Assembly: GCA_002309255.1 (NCBI GenBank)
Contig: DBXI01000053.1
Location: 1 to 14,114, forward strand
Length of the DNA: 14,114 nucleotides
Origin: Bacteroidales bacterium UBA1216
GTDB taxonomy: Bacteria > Bacteroidota > Bacteroidia > Bacteroidales > Paludibacteraceae
Direction: 5' to 3'
Position numbers and translations under genes: made by a program. This document shows, in pieces, positions 6,791-13,033 of the stretch. Below the pieces are notes generated by a model that searched no databases, was not told the DNA's origin, and worked only from the letters and a program-made list of their open reading frames with translations. Positions within the stretch are counted from its first letter, which is position 1. Each line of letters opens with the position of its first letter.

Positions 6791-6824
6791 AATGAAGGTG
6801 TGACAAAATTGACACACCTTCATT
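6791..6824 (-). terminator. Hairpin terminator of the SLC13 operon (family copy 2)
   Basis: Arms 6791-6802 and 6813-6824 pair perfectly over 12 bases (AATGAAGGTGTG), with CA/TG pairing beyond one mismatch and a four-base loop. It begins 28 bases after the SLC13 stop. On the minus strand it is followed by a T-rich run (CACCTTTTACTTTT). The core matches copies at 4204-4241 and 13729-13756. Confidence 0.8.
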
Positions 6825-6852
6825 TAGACCATAGAAGATTGTTTTCCGATTG

Positions 6853-8646
6853 CTACAGCAGCGGCGTCAGTGGGTAGATGACATTGACGATGAAGATGTT
6901 GGCTGCGAGGATGATGAGGTTCATCAGCAGTCCGATGCGCATGAAGTCGCTGAAGCGGTAGCCGCCGGGTGCATATACGAGCATGTGCGTGGGCGAGCCG
7001 ATCGGCGTAGCAAAGCTGCTGCTCACGCTGATCATCAGCGCAATCAAGAACGGATAAGGCTCGTAGCCCAGCTGGATAGCTGCCTGGTACATGATGGGGA
7101 AGAACATAGCACCGGCGGCGGTGTTGGAGATGAACTCGGTGATGAACGTAGCCACCAGACAGATAGCCGTCATCACGACGATCGGGTTCGTGCCGCACAC
7201 ATCGAGTATGCCGTACGCCAGCCACTCGGCGATGCCGGTCTTCTGGATAGCCAAGCCCAGTACAACCGACCCGGCAAACACCATCAGTATCTCCCAGTTG
7301 ATGGCTTTCATGGCGTGCTCGGGCTTGCAGCAGCGGAAGAGGAGCATGGCTGCTGCCGCGAGCATAGCACTCTGCAACAGCGGCAGGATCTTCAGTGCCG
7401 AGAGCGTCACCATAGCTATCATGACCGCTGCGGAGAGGAAGGTCTTCCAACCGGTGTTAGACACCTGCTCGGAGTCGAAGAACTGCAGCTGCGAGCTCAG
7501 CTGCTCGGTCTGGATGTTCACCCGTGGCGAGCATGCGAACAGCAGTGTGTCGCCGGCATGCAGCTTGACCTCGTGCGGCGACTGCTCCAGACGTTTGCCC
7601 TGGCGCGCAACAGCCACCAGCACCATGTTGTTGTCCTTCTCGAACGTCGTCTGCCCCATCACCTTATGAATCAGCGGGCTGGAGAACGGTATATACGCGG
7701 TGCGGAGCTGGCGGTCGGTGCTCACCTCAGCCGTGCTGAACACCGGATGATCGGCGTTGACAAAGCCATGCTGCTTCTCGAGGTCAAGGATCTCGTCGAT
7801 CTGTCCGGCGAAGATCAGTCGGTCGCCACCCAAGAGCGGTTCATCATCGGGCACGGGCGAGATGACCTCGTCGTAGTGGATGATCTCGATGAGGCGTCCG
7901 CCGCGGAACTCCTTCACTCCCAGGTCGGCTATGCGCTTGCCTATATGCGGGTTGTCGGCCGGCACGAGCATCTCCACGGTGAACTCCGAGGCGTTCTCGA
8001 AGGCTGTCTCGGGGGCTTTGCGGTCCGGCAGTAGTCGGCGTAGGGCAATCACGCTCAGCACGCCCACGCACAGACAGAACAGTCCGGGGATAGTGGTTGC
8101 CAGTACGTTCATCGTCTCGCCCGTCTTGTCGGCATATAGGCCGGAGATGATCAGGTTTGGCGGCGTGCCGATGAGCGTACATACGCCACCCATGCCGGAG
8201 GCATAACTGAGCGGGATAAGCAGCTTGGATGGCGAGATGCCGAGGCGCTTCGACCACATCTTAACTATCCCTACGAACATCGCCACCACGGTCGTATTGC
8301 TCAGGAACGAGCTCAGCGCCGCCACAGGCAGCATGAGCCGCACGACCGCATTGGCGTACGAACGCGGCTGACCCAACAGATGCTTGACGATCCACTGCAG
8401 CACACCCGTGTGCGTCAAACCCGCCACTACAACGAACAGCACACCTATCACCACCACCGACGTGCTGCTGAAGCCCGAAAAAGCCTCCTTGGCATCCAGT
8501 ACGCCGGTAATAAATAATACCGCTATCGCACCCAGGAACACGACATCCGAGCGCAACTTGGTAAACAGCAGCACAGTGAACATCGTCAGCACCGTGACGA
8601 TCGTGATCCACGCGTTCAAACTGAAACCTAAAAACAGTTCATTCAT
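6853..8646 (-). CDS. SLC13/DASS-family permease with two RCK_C (TrkA-C) domains
   Basis: The 597-residue inner-membrane protein has the split layout of bacterial SLC13-type permeases with regulatory domains. About five or six membrane helices come first (residues 10-205), with the family SNT motif at 116-118 and IGTPPN at 159-164. Two cytoplasmic TrkA-C domains follow (about 221-292 and 322-376; GGDRLIFAG and AGDTLLFAC are their late strands). A second helix bundle follows (400-595) with the second SNT at 507-509 and ATPIGSPTH at 546-554. The paired SNT and (T/S)P motifs are the substrate and cation sites of divalent-anion/sodium symporters. The substrate (sulfate, dicarboxylate or another anion) cannot be read from sequence. 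It is the last gene of the minus-strand unit, 36 bases after the PepSY-type gene, and is followed by a terminator. Confidence 0.93.
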   Translation of the reverse strand: MNELFLGFSLNAWITIVTVLTMFTVLLFTKLRSDVVFLGAIAVLFITGVLDAKEAFSGFSSTSVVVIGVLFVVVAGLTHTGVLQWIVKHLLGQPRSYANAVVRLMLPVAALSSFLSNTTVVAMFVGIVKMWSKRLGISPSKLLIPLSYASGMGGVCTLIGTPPNLIISGLYADKTGETMNVLATTIPGLFCLCVGVLSVIALRRLLPDRKAPETAFENASEFTVEMLVPADNPHIGKRIADLGVKEFRGGRLIEIIHYDEVISPVPDDEPLLGGDRLIFAGQIDEILDLEKQHGFVNADHPVFSTAEVSTDRQLRTAYIPFSSPLIHKVMGQTTFEKDNNMVLVAVARQGKRLEQSPHEVKLHAGDTLLFACSPRVNIQTEQLSSQLQFFDSEQVSNTGWKTFLSAAVMIAMVTLSALKILPLLQSAMLAAAAMLLFRCCKPEHAMKAINWEILMVFAGSVVLGLAIQKTGIAEWLAYGILDVCGTNPIVVMTAICLVATFITEFISNTAAGAMFFPIMYQAAIQLGYEPYPFLIALMISVSSSFATPIGSPTHMLVYAPGGYRFSDFMRIGLLMNLIILAANIFIVNVIYPLTPLL

Positions 8647-8682
8647 CTTTTTATACTACTTAAGTCTCGTACCTGCGTGCTG

Positions 8683-9219
8683 CTAAAGGAGGATGAACAG
8701 CAGAGGTATGAGTATGCCTATGGCGAGTTCGATGCCGCCGATGCCCCAGAGACCGTGCTTGCCTTTGAGCATGAACAGACCGGTCAGAACGATCACGATC
8801 AATGCTCCGGCAAAGATGTCGGAGAACCACGTCCAGGCCTTGCCGGGGTTGTAGTGCAGCGTGCTCAGACTGCCCAGGACGGGGCGTTTCTTCACCTGCT
8901 CCAGCACGCCGACATGCGTGGTCAGATCCACGGTGAGCGTGCTGTTGCCCTTCAGAAACACCTTCAGGGTGGTGCTGTCGGGGTTATAGTGCTGGATCTC
9001 GCGCCCCTGCATGTTACACTGCGTGAGCCACTCGCTGAGCGAGCCATCTGCAGGGAAGGTGTACTCCGTGCGCTCGATGCGGTACTGACTGTTGAAGGTC
9101 GCCTTATGGTTCAAGGCAATGCCGCTGATCGCGTAGACCAGCAACATACCTGCAAACACATAACTCAGTTCACGATGGATGATTCGCAAATATTTGCGAA
9201 TAAGTGCTCCTCGTTCCAT
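8683..9219 (-). CDS. PepSY-associated TM-helix family membrane protein
   Basis: The 178-residue protein has one N-terminal helix (about 18-37, in IHRELSYVFAGMLLVYAISGIALNHK), a periplasmic-type middle region and two C-terminal helices (about 132-150 and 158-178). The N-terminal R..H..L and second-helix LH..P...W.W..D....L..L.TG pattern is that of PepSY-associated TM proteins common in Bacteroidetes; some relatives are linked to iron or electron transfer, but the function is not established. ATG 9219 shares one base with the upstream lipoprotein stop (TGATG), implying translational coupling; GTG 9222 just before it is an alternative. A 20-base palindrome (9182-9201) lies in the first 15 codons. 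No cofactor-binding motif is clear beyond the His residues. Confidence 0.85.
   Translation of the reverse strand: MERGALIRKYLRIIHRELSYVFAGMLLVYAISGIALNHKATFNSQYRIERTEYTFPADGSLSEWLTQCNMQGREIQHYNPDSTTLKVFLKGNSTLTVDLTTHVGVLEQVKKRPVLGSLSTLHYNPGKAWTWFSDIFAGALIVIVLTGLFMLKGKHGLWGIGGIELAIGILIPLLFILL
9182..9201. repeat. Perfect 20-base palindrome inside the PepSY-type gene
   Basis: ATTCGCAAATATTTGCGAAT reads identically on both strands with no loop. It encodes LIRKYLRI near the protein start. Confidence 0.8.
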
Positions 9220-9659
9220 CACTCAACGATGATCTCGTAACTGACGGCTTCGGCGAAGTACTTGCGGATGGCTTTCTTCTCCGTTTCGCAGCCGTTGTCG
9301 CCCTCACCGTGCTTCAGACCGTCATCGGTCACATTCTCTTCGGGAACGACCTCTACTGCGTGCACTATTCCGCGCACACGTACCAGATTATTGATGCACT
9401 CGGGCGCGAAGTTGCCCATCTTGGCGCCTTCCACGCGCAGGATACGAGTCTCGTCGCTACCCATAAGGAACGCCTTGCGACCACCGTGCTTGCACAGATG
9501 CGAGCATATGCCCTGGAAGACGATCGTGTCGCCCAGCAGCGAGTCAGCCTGCTGATAGACCTCATCGATCGAATAAATGACTTGTGCCTGTTTGGCTTGT
9601 TTCTGACAAGCAGTCAGCGCCATCAGCGCCGCTGCCAGGATGAATAATACTTTTTTCAT
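9219..9659 (-). CDS. Predicted OB-fold-like lipoprotein
   Basis: The 146-residue protein has a lipoprotein signal with lipobox LTAC and Cys18. The mature part reads like a small OB-fold domain: a short helix (SIDEVYQQADSLLGDTI), strands VFQGICSHLCKHGGRKAFLMG, ILRVEGAKMGNF and NLVRVRGIVHAVEVV. The CSHLCKHGG segment (52-60), with two Cys and two His, recalls a Cys/His motif seen in other Bacteroidetes OB-fold-like lipoproteins and could bind a metal, which is inference. It ends by overlapping the PepSY-type start (TGATG) and begins 9 bases after the propeller-like gene, so the three are almost certainly co-transcribed. The leader AACAACAATAAAACATAACA has no Shine-Dalgarno sequence. The function is unknown. 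Confidence 0.8.
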   Translation of the reverse strand: MKKVLFILAAALMALTACQKQAKQAQVIYSIDEVYQQADSLLGDTIVFQGICSHLCKHGGRKAFLMGSDETRILRVEGAKMGNFAPECINNLVRVRGIVHAVEVVPEENVTDDGLKHGEGDNGCETEKKAIRKYFAEAVSYEIIVE

Positions 9660-9668
9660 TGTTATGTT

Positions 9669-11321
9669 TTATTGTTGTTGTCCTAATATAGAAAAGCTCT
9701 TTCCGTCGCGGATGATCAGCACTTGTCCGTTGTGCAAGAGCTTGACCACAGATGACTGGCCGCTGACCACTGACTGCTCCACGCTGCTGGGCTGCGGCTC
9801 TTCCAGATGGAAAGCCACGAGTGTGTTGAACCACAAGCCGGGGATGTTTTGCACCGCTCCTATGACATTGAAGTCCGCGCCGCCTTTGGAACGCAACGCA
9901 AGCAGCACTTGTCCGTTGAGAGATGCAGTATAAACCAAAGTCGATGAGCCACCGCCGGTAGCCAGCACGGTCTGAGCGCCGCGCACCAGATCATGGCTGT
10001 AGGCTATCTGCTGTGTGCTGCCGAACAAGTAGTTATATACATACAGGCTGTCACCGAGATCCACTGCTCCGTGGTTGAGGTTGAGCGTGGCGCTACCCGT
10101 CACAGCCGCGTGGGTCAGTGCGCCGTTGGCGGTGCTGAAGGCGAACACGTAGCCGTCGTTCATGTTACTGAGCTGCTCACCACCGCTATGGATGGTTTGC
10201 CCGTTAAGCTCCACTGCGCCTTGTATGCCACCGGTCAGATAGAGCCTGCTGCCGTCGTTACTCAGCAGGGATTGGTAGATCAGGTTACCCTGCTTGTTGT
10301 TGAAGTGGATGATAGGTGTAGCGGTCAGCCATTCTGCCTTGAGATCGGTGGTCAGGCAGGCGTTGACGATACTCAGCTCCTTGACCTCGGCTGTCTTGCC
10401 GTCCAAGGTGAGGTTGGTACTCTCTTCGGCTTTCGCTAAGCCGGACAAGTAAAGTTTGTTGCCCCGTATAGCGGCGCAGGAAGGTTTGTCGTTGAGCACA
10501 TTGCCTTCGGTGGCGATATGTGCCACATGGTTGAGGTCGGCATCGAGCTTGAGCACCAAGCCGTTGTAGCGCCCATTGGTGGTCGTTCCGTCCCAGTCGG
10601 GTTGCGGGCGGGCGGCGAGTGTCACATCGTCAATCTTCATATCCAGCGATTGCGATCCGCAGATGAATAGATTGCCGTCCTCGTCCTCCACCGCTGCAGC
10701 GAAGGTGAACGCGTCGGAGGTTAAGTCTTCGCTCTTGGCAGCCGGCTCGCTGCTGCACCATAGATCCTTGATAGCGGTCACCTTACCGGCGTTATCCACG
10801 CGCACGAGCACCGGTTGGTTGACCCACACGCCCGGGTACTGCAGGTCGCGGCTGAAGGATTGGCCTGTGGCATCGATTATCTTATACAGAGGTGCAGTCA
10901 CGCCGTTCTGCTTGTTGCGGTCGCTGTGGCGGAACTTAAGCGCTAGCACTGCGCCGCCGTCGGCGGTTGTGGTCACAGCGCTCTGGCTGTCGTTGACGTC
11001 GCCGTCCTCGCTGTGTACTGCCCACAGCACTTTGCCTTGCTTGTCGAGCTTGGCAAGCAGGAAGTTCTTGTTATAGCCGCTGCCGGTGCCATAGTCTGCA
11101 CCTGCGTACTGCTGGTCACCCAGCACACCGGCATCGGTGGCGTAGAGCGAACCGTAGTTGCCGAACACCAGCACCGAGCTGTCAGCATAGTAGGCGGTGT
11201 ACTGGATGTTCGTCTGCGCCTTGCTCGTCTCTGTGGAAGAGAGGGTGGTCAACCAATCGAAGTCCTGCGCCTGCACAAGGAGGGCACAAGCGGCAAATAA
11301 GCATGTGAAGAAGTGTTTCAT
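9669..11321 (-). CDS. Secreted beta-propeller-like protein with T9SS-like C-terminal tail
   Basis: The 550-residue protein carries a signal peptide (MKHFFTCLFAACALLVQAQ, probable cleavage after residue 18 or 19). The body has repeated segments of the SBBP/propeller kind, in which a strand, a D.. G turn and another strand recur: FLLAKLDKQGKVLWAV, PVLVRVDNAGKVTAI, EDEDGNLFICGS, NGLVLKLDADLNHVA, SNDGSRLYLTGG. The final ~25 residues (VKLLHNGQVLIIRDGKSFSILG) resemble the short C-terminal sorting tails of Bacteroidales T9SS cargo, so it is probably exported to the cell surface. A spacer-like nucleotide repeat (9743-9776) encodes the linker just before the tail. It is first in the minus-strand unit and has its own promoter (11348-11379). 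The binding partner is unknown; a Cys at residue 12 makes a lipoprotein reading possible but less likely. Confidence 0.75.
   Translation of the reverse strand: MKHFFTCLFAACALLVQAQDFDWLTTLSSTETSKAQTNIQYTAYYADSSVLVFGNYGSLYATDAGVLGDQQYAGADYGTGSGYNKNFLLAKLDKQGKVLWAVHSEDGDVNDSQSAVTTTADGGAVLALKFRHSDRNKQNGVTAPLYKIIDATGQSFSRDLQYPGVWVNQPVLVRVDNAGKVTAIKDLWCSSEPAAKSEDLTSDAFTFAAAVEDEDGNLFICGSQSLDMKIDDVTLAARPQPDWDGTTTNGRYNGLVLKLDADLNHVAHIATEGNVLNDKPSCAAIRGNKLYLSGLAKAEESTNLTLDGKTAEVKELSIVNACLTTDLKAEWLTATPIIHFNNKQGNLIYQSLLSNDGSRLYLTGGIQGAVELNGQTIHSGGEQLSNMNDGYVFAFSTANGALTHAAVTGSATLNLNHGAVDLGDSLYVYNYLFGSTQQIAYSHDLVRGAQTVLATGGGSSTLVYTASLNGQVLLALRSKGGADFNVIGAVQNIPGLWFNTLVAFHLEEPQPSSVEQSVVSGQSSVVKLLHNGQVLIIRDGKSFSILGQQQ
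9743..9776. repeat. Duplicated TGACCAC..TGACTG motif in the linker before the T9SS-like tail
   Basis: TGACCAC at 9743 and 9764 and TGACTG at 9753 and 9771 form two degenerate units. They encode the low-complexity linker EQSVVSGQSSVV of the propeller-like protein. Confidence 0.5.
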
Positions 11322-11347
11322 ATCGTGTGTTGTTTTGTTTCGGACTG

Positions 11348-11379
11348 CAAATATACAACTTTTTTTTTAAATTTGCAAA
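11348..11379 (-). promoter_or_regulatory. Bacteroidetes-type promoter for the propeller/lipoprotein/PepSY/SLC13 unit
   Basis: On the minus strand TTTG (11379-11376) and TATATTTG (11355-11348) are 20 bases apart, near the Bacteroidetes primary-sigma consensus. Transcription would start near 11342, about 20 bases upstream of the ATG at 11321. Confidence 0.75.
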
Positions 11380-11391
11380 TAAAAAAGCCAA

Positions 11392-11411
11392 AATACCTAC
11401 ATTTAGGTATT
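11392..11411. promoter_or_regulatory. Palindrome between divergent promoters, candidate operator
   Basis: AATACCTA (11392-11399) and TAGGTATT (11404-11411) are perfect inverted repeats with a four-base centre. The right arm overlaps the -33 element of the plus-strand promoter and the left arm is 12 bases from the minus-strand -33, so one bound protein could control both secreted-protein genes. Confidence 0.45.
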
Positions 11412-11440
11412 GCAAATGTCAAAAAAAAGTCGTACCTTTG
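11410..11440 (+). promoter_or_regulatory. Bacteroidetes-type promoter for the BspA-like gene
   Basis: TTG (11410-11412) and TACCTTTG (11433-11440) are separated by 20 bases that include a run of A. Transcription would start near 11446, giving a leader of about 50 AT-rich bases before ATG 11496. Confidence 0.75.
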
Positions 11441-11495
11441 CATCGTTTTTTGCAAAAGAGGTATATTTTATTGTTTAACTAAATAATTTTTGCGT

Positions 11496-12956
11496 ATGAA
11501 AAAACTATTTACACTTGTCAGCGTCGCTGTTATGGCCATGAGCCTTCAGGCGGCAACGCTGGACACTATTCAGGTAGAAGGTTTGTACTACCAGTTGAAC
11601 TTGGATGAGCAAACCGCTACGTTGATTCGTCTGAACACCAGTTCGAAGTATGAGATTGAGGACATTCTTATCCCTGTATCGGTCAGCCATGACGAGGTAG
11701 AGTATCCTGTAGTAGCCCTTGGTCAGGGTGCGTTGCGTAACGCAACCGCCAAGACGATCACCTTTGCAGAAGGCAGCCAGGTGAAGGAGCTTGGTATGCA
11801 GTTTATTCAGGCTGCTGTTAACGTACAGGAACTGGAGTTGCCCGAAGGTATCAAACTTATTCCGCAGACTGGCATTCACAATGCTACCGCCACCAACCCC
11901 ATGCAGATGAAGAAACTCGTGTTGCCATCAACAGTTGATTCGCTGGCTCTCATGTCTATATGCTTGCCACAATTGGAATTACTGGAATTCAAAGGCGCTG
12001 TGCCTCCGCGTATCGCTACAAAAGAGACTAATACCTGGACACAGAACCCTTGGCAGATCAGCACAACTAATGTATGCAACACTGCCAAAACCGCTGTTGT
12101 ACTGGTACCGAAAGGTGCTGTAGAGGCTTATCGTAACACTGAATGGATTGGCGATTATTTTGACGTAATCGTAGATCACGAAAAAGACACTATCCAAGTT
12201 GATGGCTTATATTATGAGATAAACAACTTCACACAAACGGCTACATTGATTCGTCTGAACACCAGTTCGAAGTATGAGATTGAGGACATTCTTATCCCTG
12301 TATCGGTTAGCAAGGACGAACGCGAGTATCCTGTGGTAGCACTCGGTCAAGGCGCACTGCGTAACACCACTGCTACCAGCATTGTATTTGCAGAAGGCAG
12401 TAAGGTGACCGAAATCGGTCAGCAGGCTTTCCAGGCGGCTGTCAATGTTGAGGAGATTGAATTGCCCGAGGGGATCAAGCTTATTCCGCTCACCTGCTTC
12501 AACAACGCTACAGCAGCCAATCCTACCAAGACTAAAAAGATCGTTCTGCCTGCATCGGTTGACTCCATTGCACGTCTGTCGTTCAGTCTGCCGCAGTTAG
12601 AGACCTTGGAGTTTAAGGGCGTTACGCCTCCGAAGATCAATACGTTCTATGTTGCTAATTCTGGCTACACGCAGAACCCCTGGGAAGTAAGCGCCGGTCA
12701 CGTCTGCAATACCAATAAGGAAGCTGTAGTTATCGTGCCGAAGGGTTCGCTGGAGGCTTACAAAAACACCGAGTGGATTGGCGACTACTTCACCACTATC
12801 CAGGAGAAGGAGAGCACGCCGACAGCTGTTGAGGCTGTGGAGAACAACCTGTTCAAGACCGGTGTATACACCATCACCGGATCCTACCTGGGCGAGGATG
12901 CTACCAGTCTGCCCGCTGGTATGTACATCATCAACGGAAAGAAAGTGATCCGTTAA
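11496..12956 (+). CDS. Secreted BspA-like (LRR_5-type) protein with two long repeats and T9SS tail
   Basis: The 486-residue protein has a signal peptide (MKKLFTLVSVAVMAMSLQAA). Two copies of a ~208-residue module follow (about 22-229 and 230-434). Each holds the same ordered blocks: DTIQV.GLYY, ATLIRLNTSSKYEIEDILIP, EYPVVALGQGALRN, then BspA-like leucine-rich strands (KTITFAEGSQVKELG, QELELPEGIKLIP, KKLVLPSTVDSLA, LELLEFKG..PP) and VPKG..EAY.NTEWIGDYF. The end (about 455-486, VYTITGSYLGEDATSLPAGM then YIINGKKVIR) matches T9SS type A sorting tails, so surface export is likely. BspA-like proteins often bind host or matrix proteins; the ligand here is unknown. ATG 11496 was chosen over TTG 11490 because it starts the MKK signal peptide. 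The gene is monocistronic, with its own promoter and terminator. Confidence 0.88.
   Translation: MKKLFTLVSVAVMAMSLQAATLDTIQVEGLYYQLNLDEQTATLIRLNTSSKYEIEDILIPVSVSHDEVEYPVVALGQGALRNATAKTITFAEGSQVKELGMQFIQAAVNVQELELPEGIKLIPQTGIHNATATNPMQMKKLVLPSTVDSLALMSICLPQLELLEFKGAVPPRIATKETNTWTQNPWQISTTNVCNTAKTAVVLVPKGAVEAYRNTEWIGDYFDVIVDHEKDTIQVDGLYYEINNFTQTATLIRLNTSSKYEIEDILIPVSVSKDEREYPVVALGQGALRNTTATSIVFAEGSKVTEIGQQAFQAAVNVEEIELPEGIKLIPLTCFNNATAANPTKTKKIVLPASVDSIARLSFSLPQLETLEFKGVTPPKINTFYVANSGYTQNPWEVSAGHVCNTNKEAVVIVPKGSLEAYKNTEWIGDYFTTIQEKESTPTAVEAVENNLFKTGVYTITGSYLGEDATSLPAGMYIINGKKVIR
11622..11683 (+). repeat. 62-base exact repeat, copy 1
   Basis: Identical to 12246-12307, 624 bases (208 codons) apart and in the same frame. 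It encodes LIRLNTSSKYEIEDILIPVS. Flanking sequence of the two modules differs at many synonymous sites. Confidence 0.9.
12246..12307 (+). repeat. 62-base exact repeat, copy 2
   Basis: Identical to 11622-11683. It lies in the second module of the BspA-like gene. Confidence 0.9.
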
Positions 12957-12977
12957 CCCACAAACCAAACAAACCAT

Positions 12978-13016
12978 AGACGACGGAAGGCGGCACGTGC
13001 CGCCTTTTGTTCGTCT
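12978..13016 (+). terminator. GC-rich terminator of the BspA-like gene
   Basis: The perfect palindrome AAGGCGGCACGTGCCGCCTT (12987-13006) is followed by TTGTT. An outer pair AGACGA/TCGTCT (12978-12983, 13011-13016) can extend the stem. It begins about 20 bases after the stop at 12956. It is unrelated to the GTGTGTCA hairpins in the same window. Confidence 0.85.
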
Positions 13017-13033
13017 GTGATTGTCTGATATTG

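Larger units (their letters stand above)
6607..6824 (+). ncRNA. Candidate non-coding RNA downstream of the orphan promoter
   Basis: Bases 6607-6623 can pair with 6683-6699: six pairs (TTGGAT/ATCCAA), a three-base internal loop with one possible T-A pair, then eight pairs (GAAAACCT/AGGTTTTC). This stem would close the 5' end of a transcript starting at the promoter just upstream. It encloses three AAAACCTCGTT repeats and a smaller possible hairpin (CGCTCA/TGAGTG). A perfect CTGTTAACAG palindrome follows at 6700-6709. The transcript could end at the hairpin 6791-6824, though the T-tract after it on the plus strand is weak. I cannot assign it to a known RNA family. Alternatives are a leader of a lost gene or chance folding of low-complexity DNA. 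Confidence 0.3.
6208..6852. other. 645-base gene-free stretch between divergent-facing groS and the SLC13 gene end
   Basis: I see no convincing protein gene. From left to right it holds: AT-rich short repeats (about 6210-6290, variations of ATTTACG and AGCCATTTG); the candidate groS control region (6306-6379); a non-repetitive stretch to about 6450; a 15-base palindrome (6492-6506); a plus-strand promoter (6575-6604); a foldable repeat-rich region that may be a non-coding RNA (6607-6824); and the SLC13 terminator (6791-6824). A 12-base spacer repeat (GTAAAAGGYGAA) occurs at 6767-6778 and 6781-6792. Confidence 0.6.

Noticed and set aside
6607..6824. 6S RNA identity for the candidate RNA
   Set aside because: The main stem closes only about 93 bases and I cannot see the large central bubble flanked by long stems expected of 6S RNA.
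6850..8034. 394-codon plus-strand open frame opposite the SLC13 gene
   Set aside because: It is low in hydrophobic structure, His/Glu-rich and matches no family; it is the mirror of a clearly real membrane protein with intact motifs.
9669..11321. Lipoprotein reading of the propeller-like protein (Cys12 after FAA)
   Set aside because: The residue three before Cys is Phe, not the usual Leu/Val/Ile, and a normal signal-peptidase site follows at QAQ.
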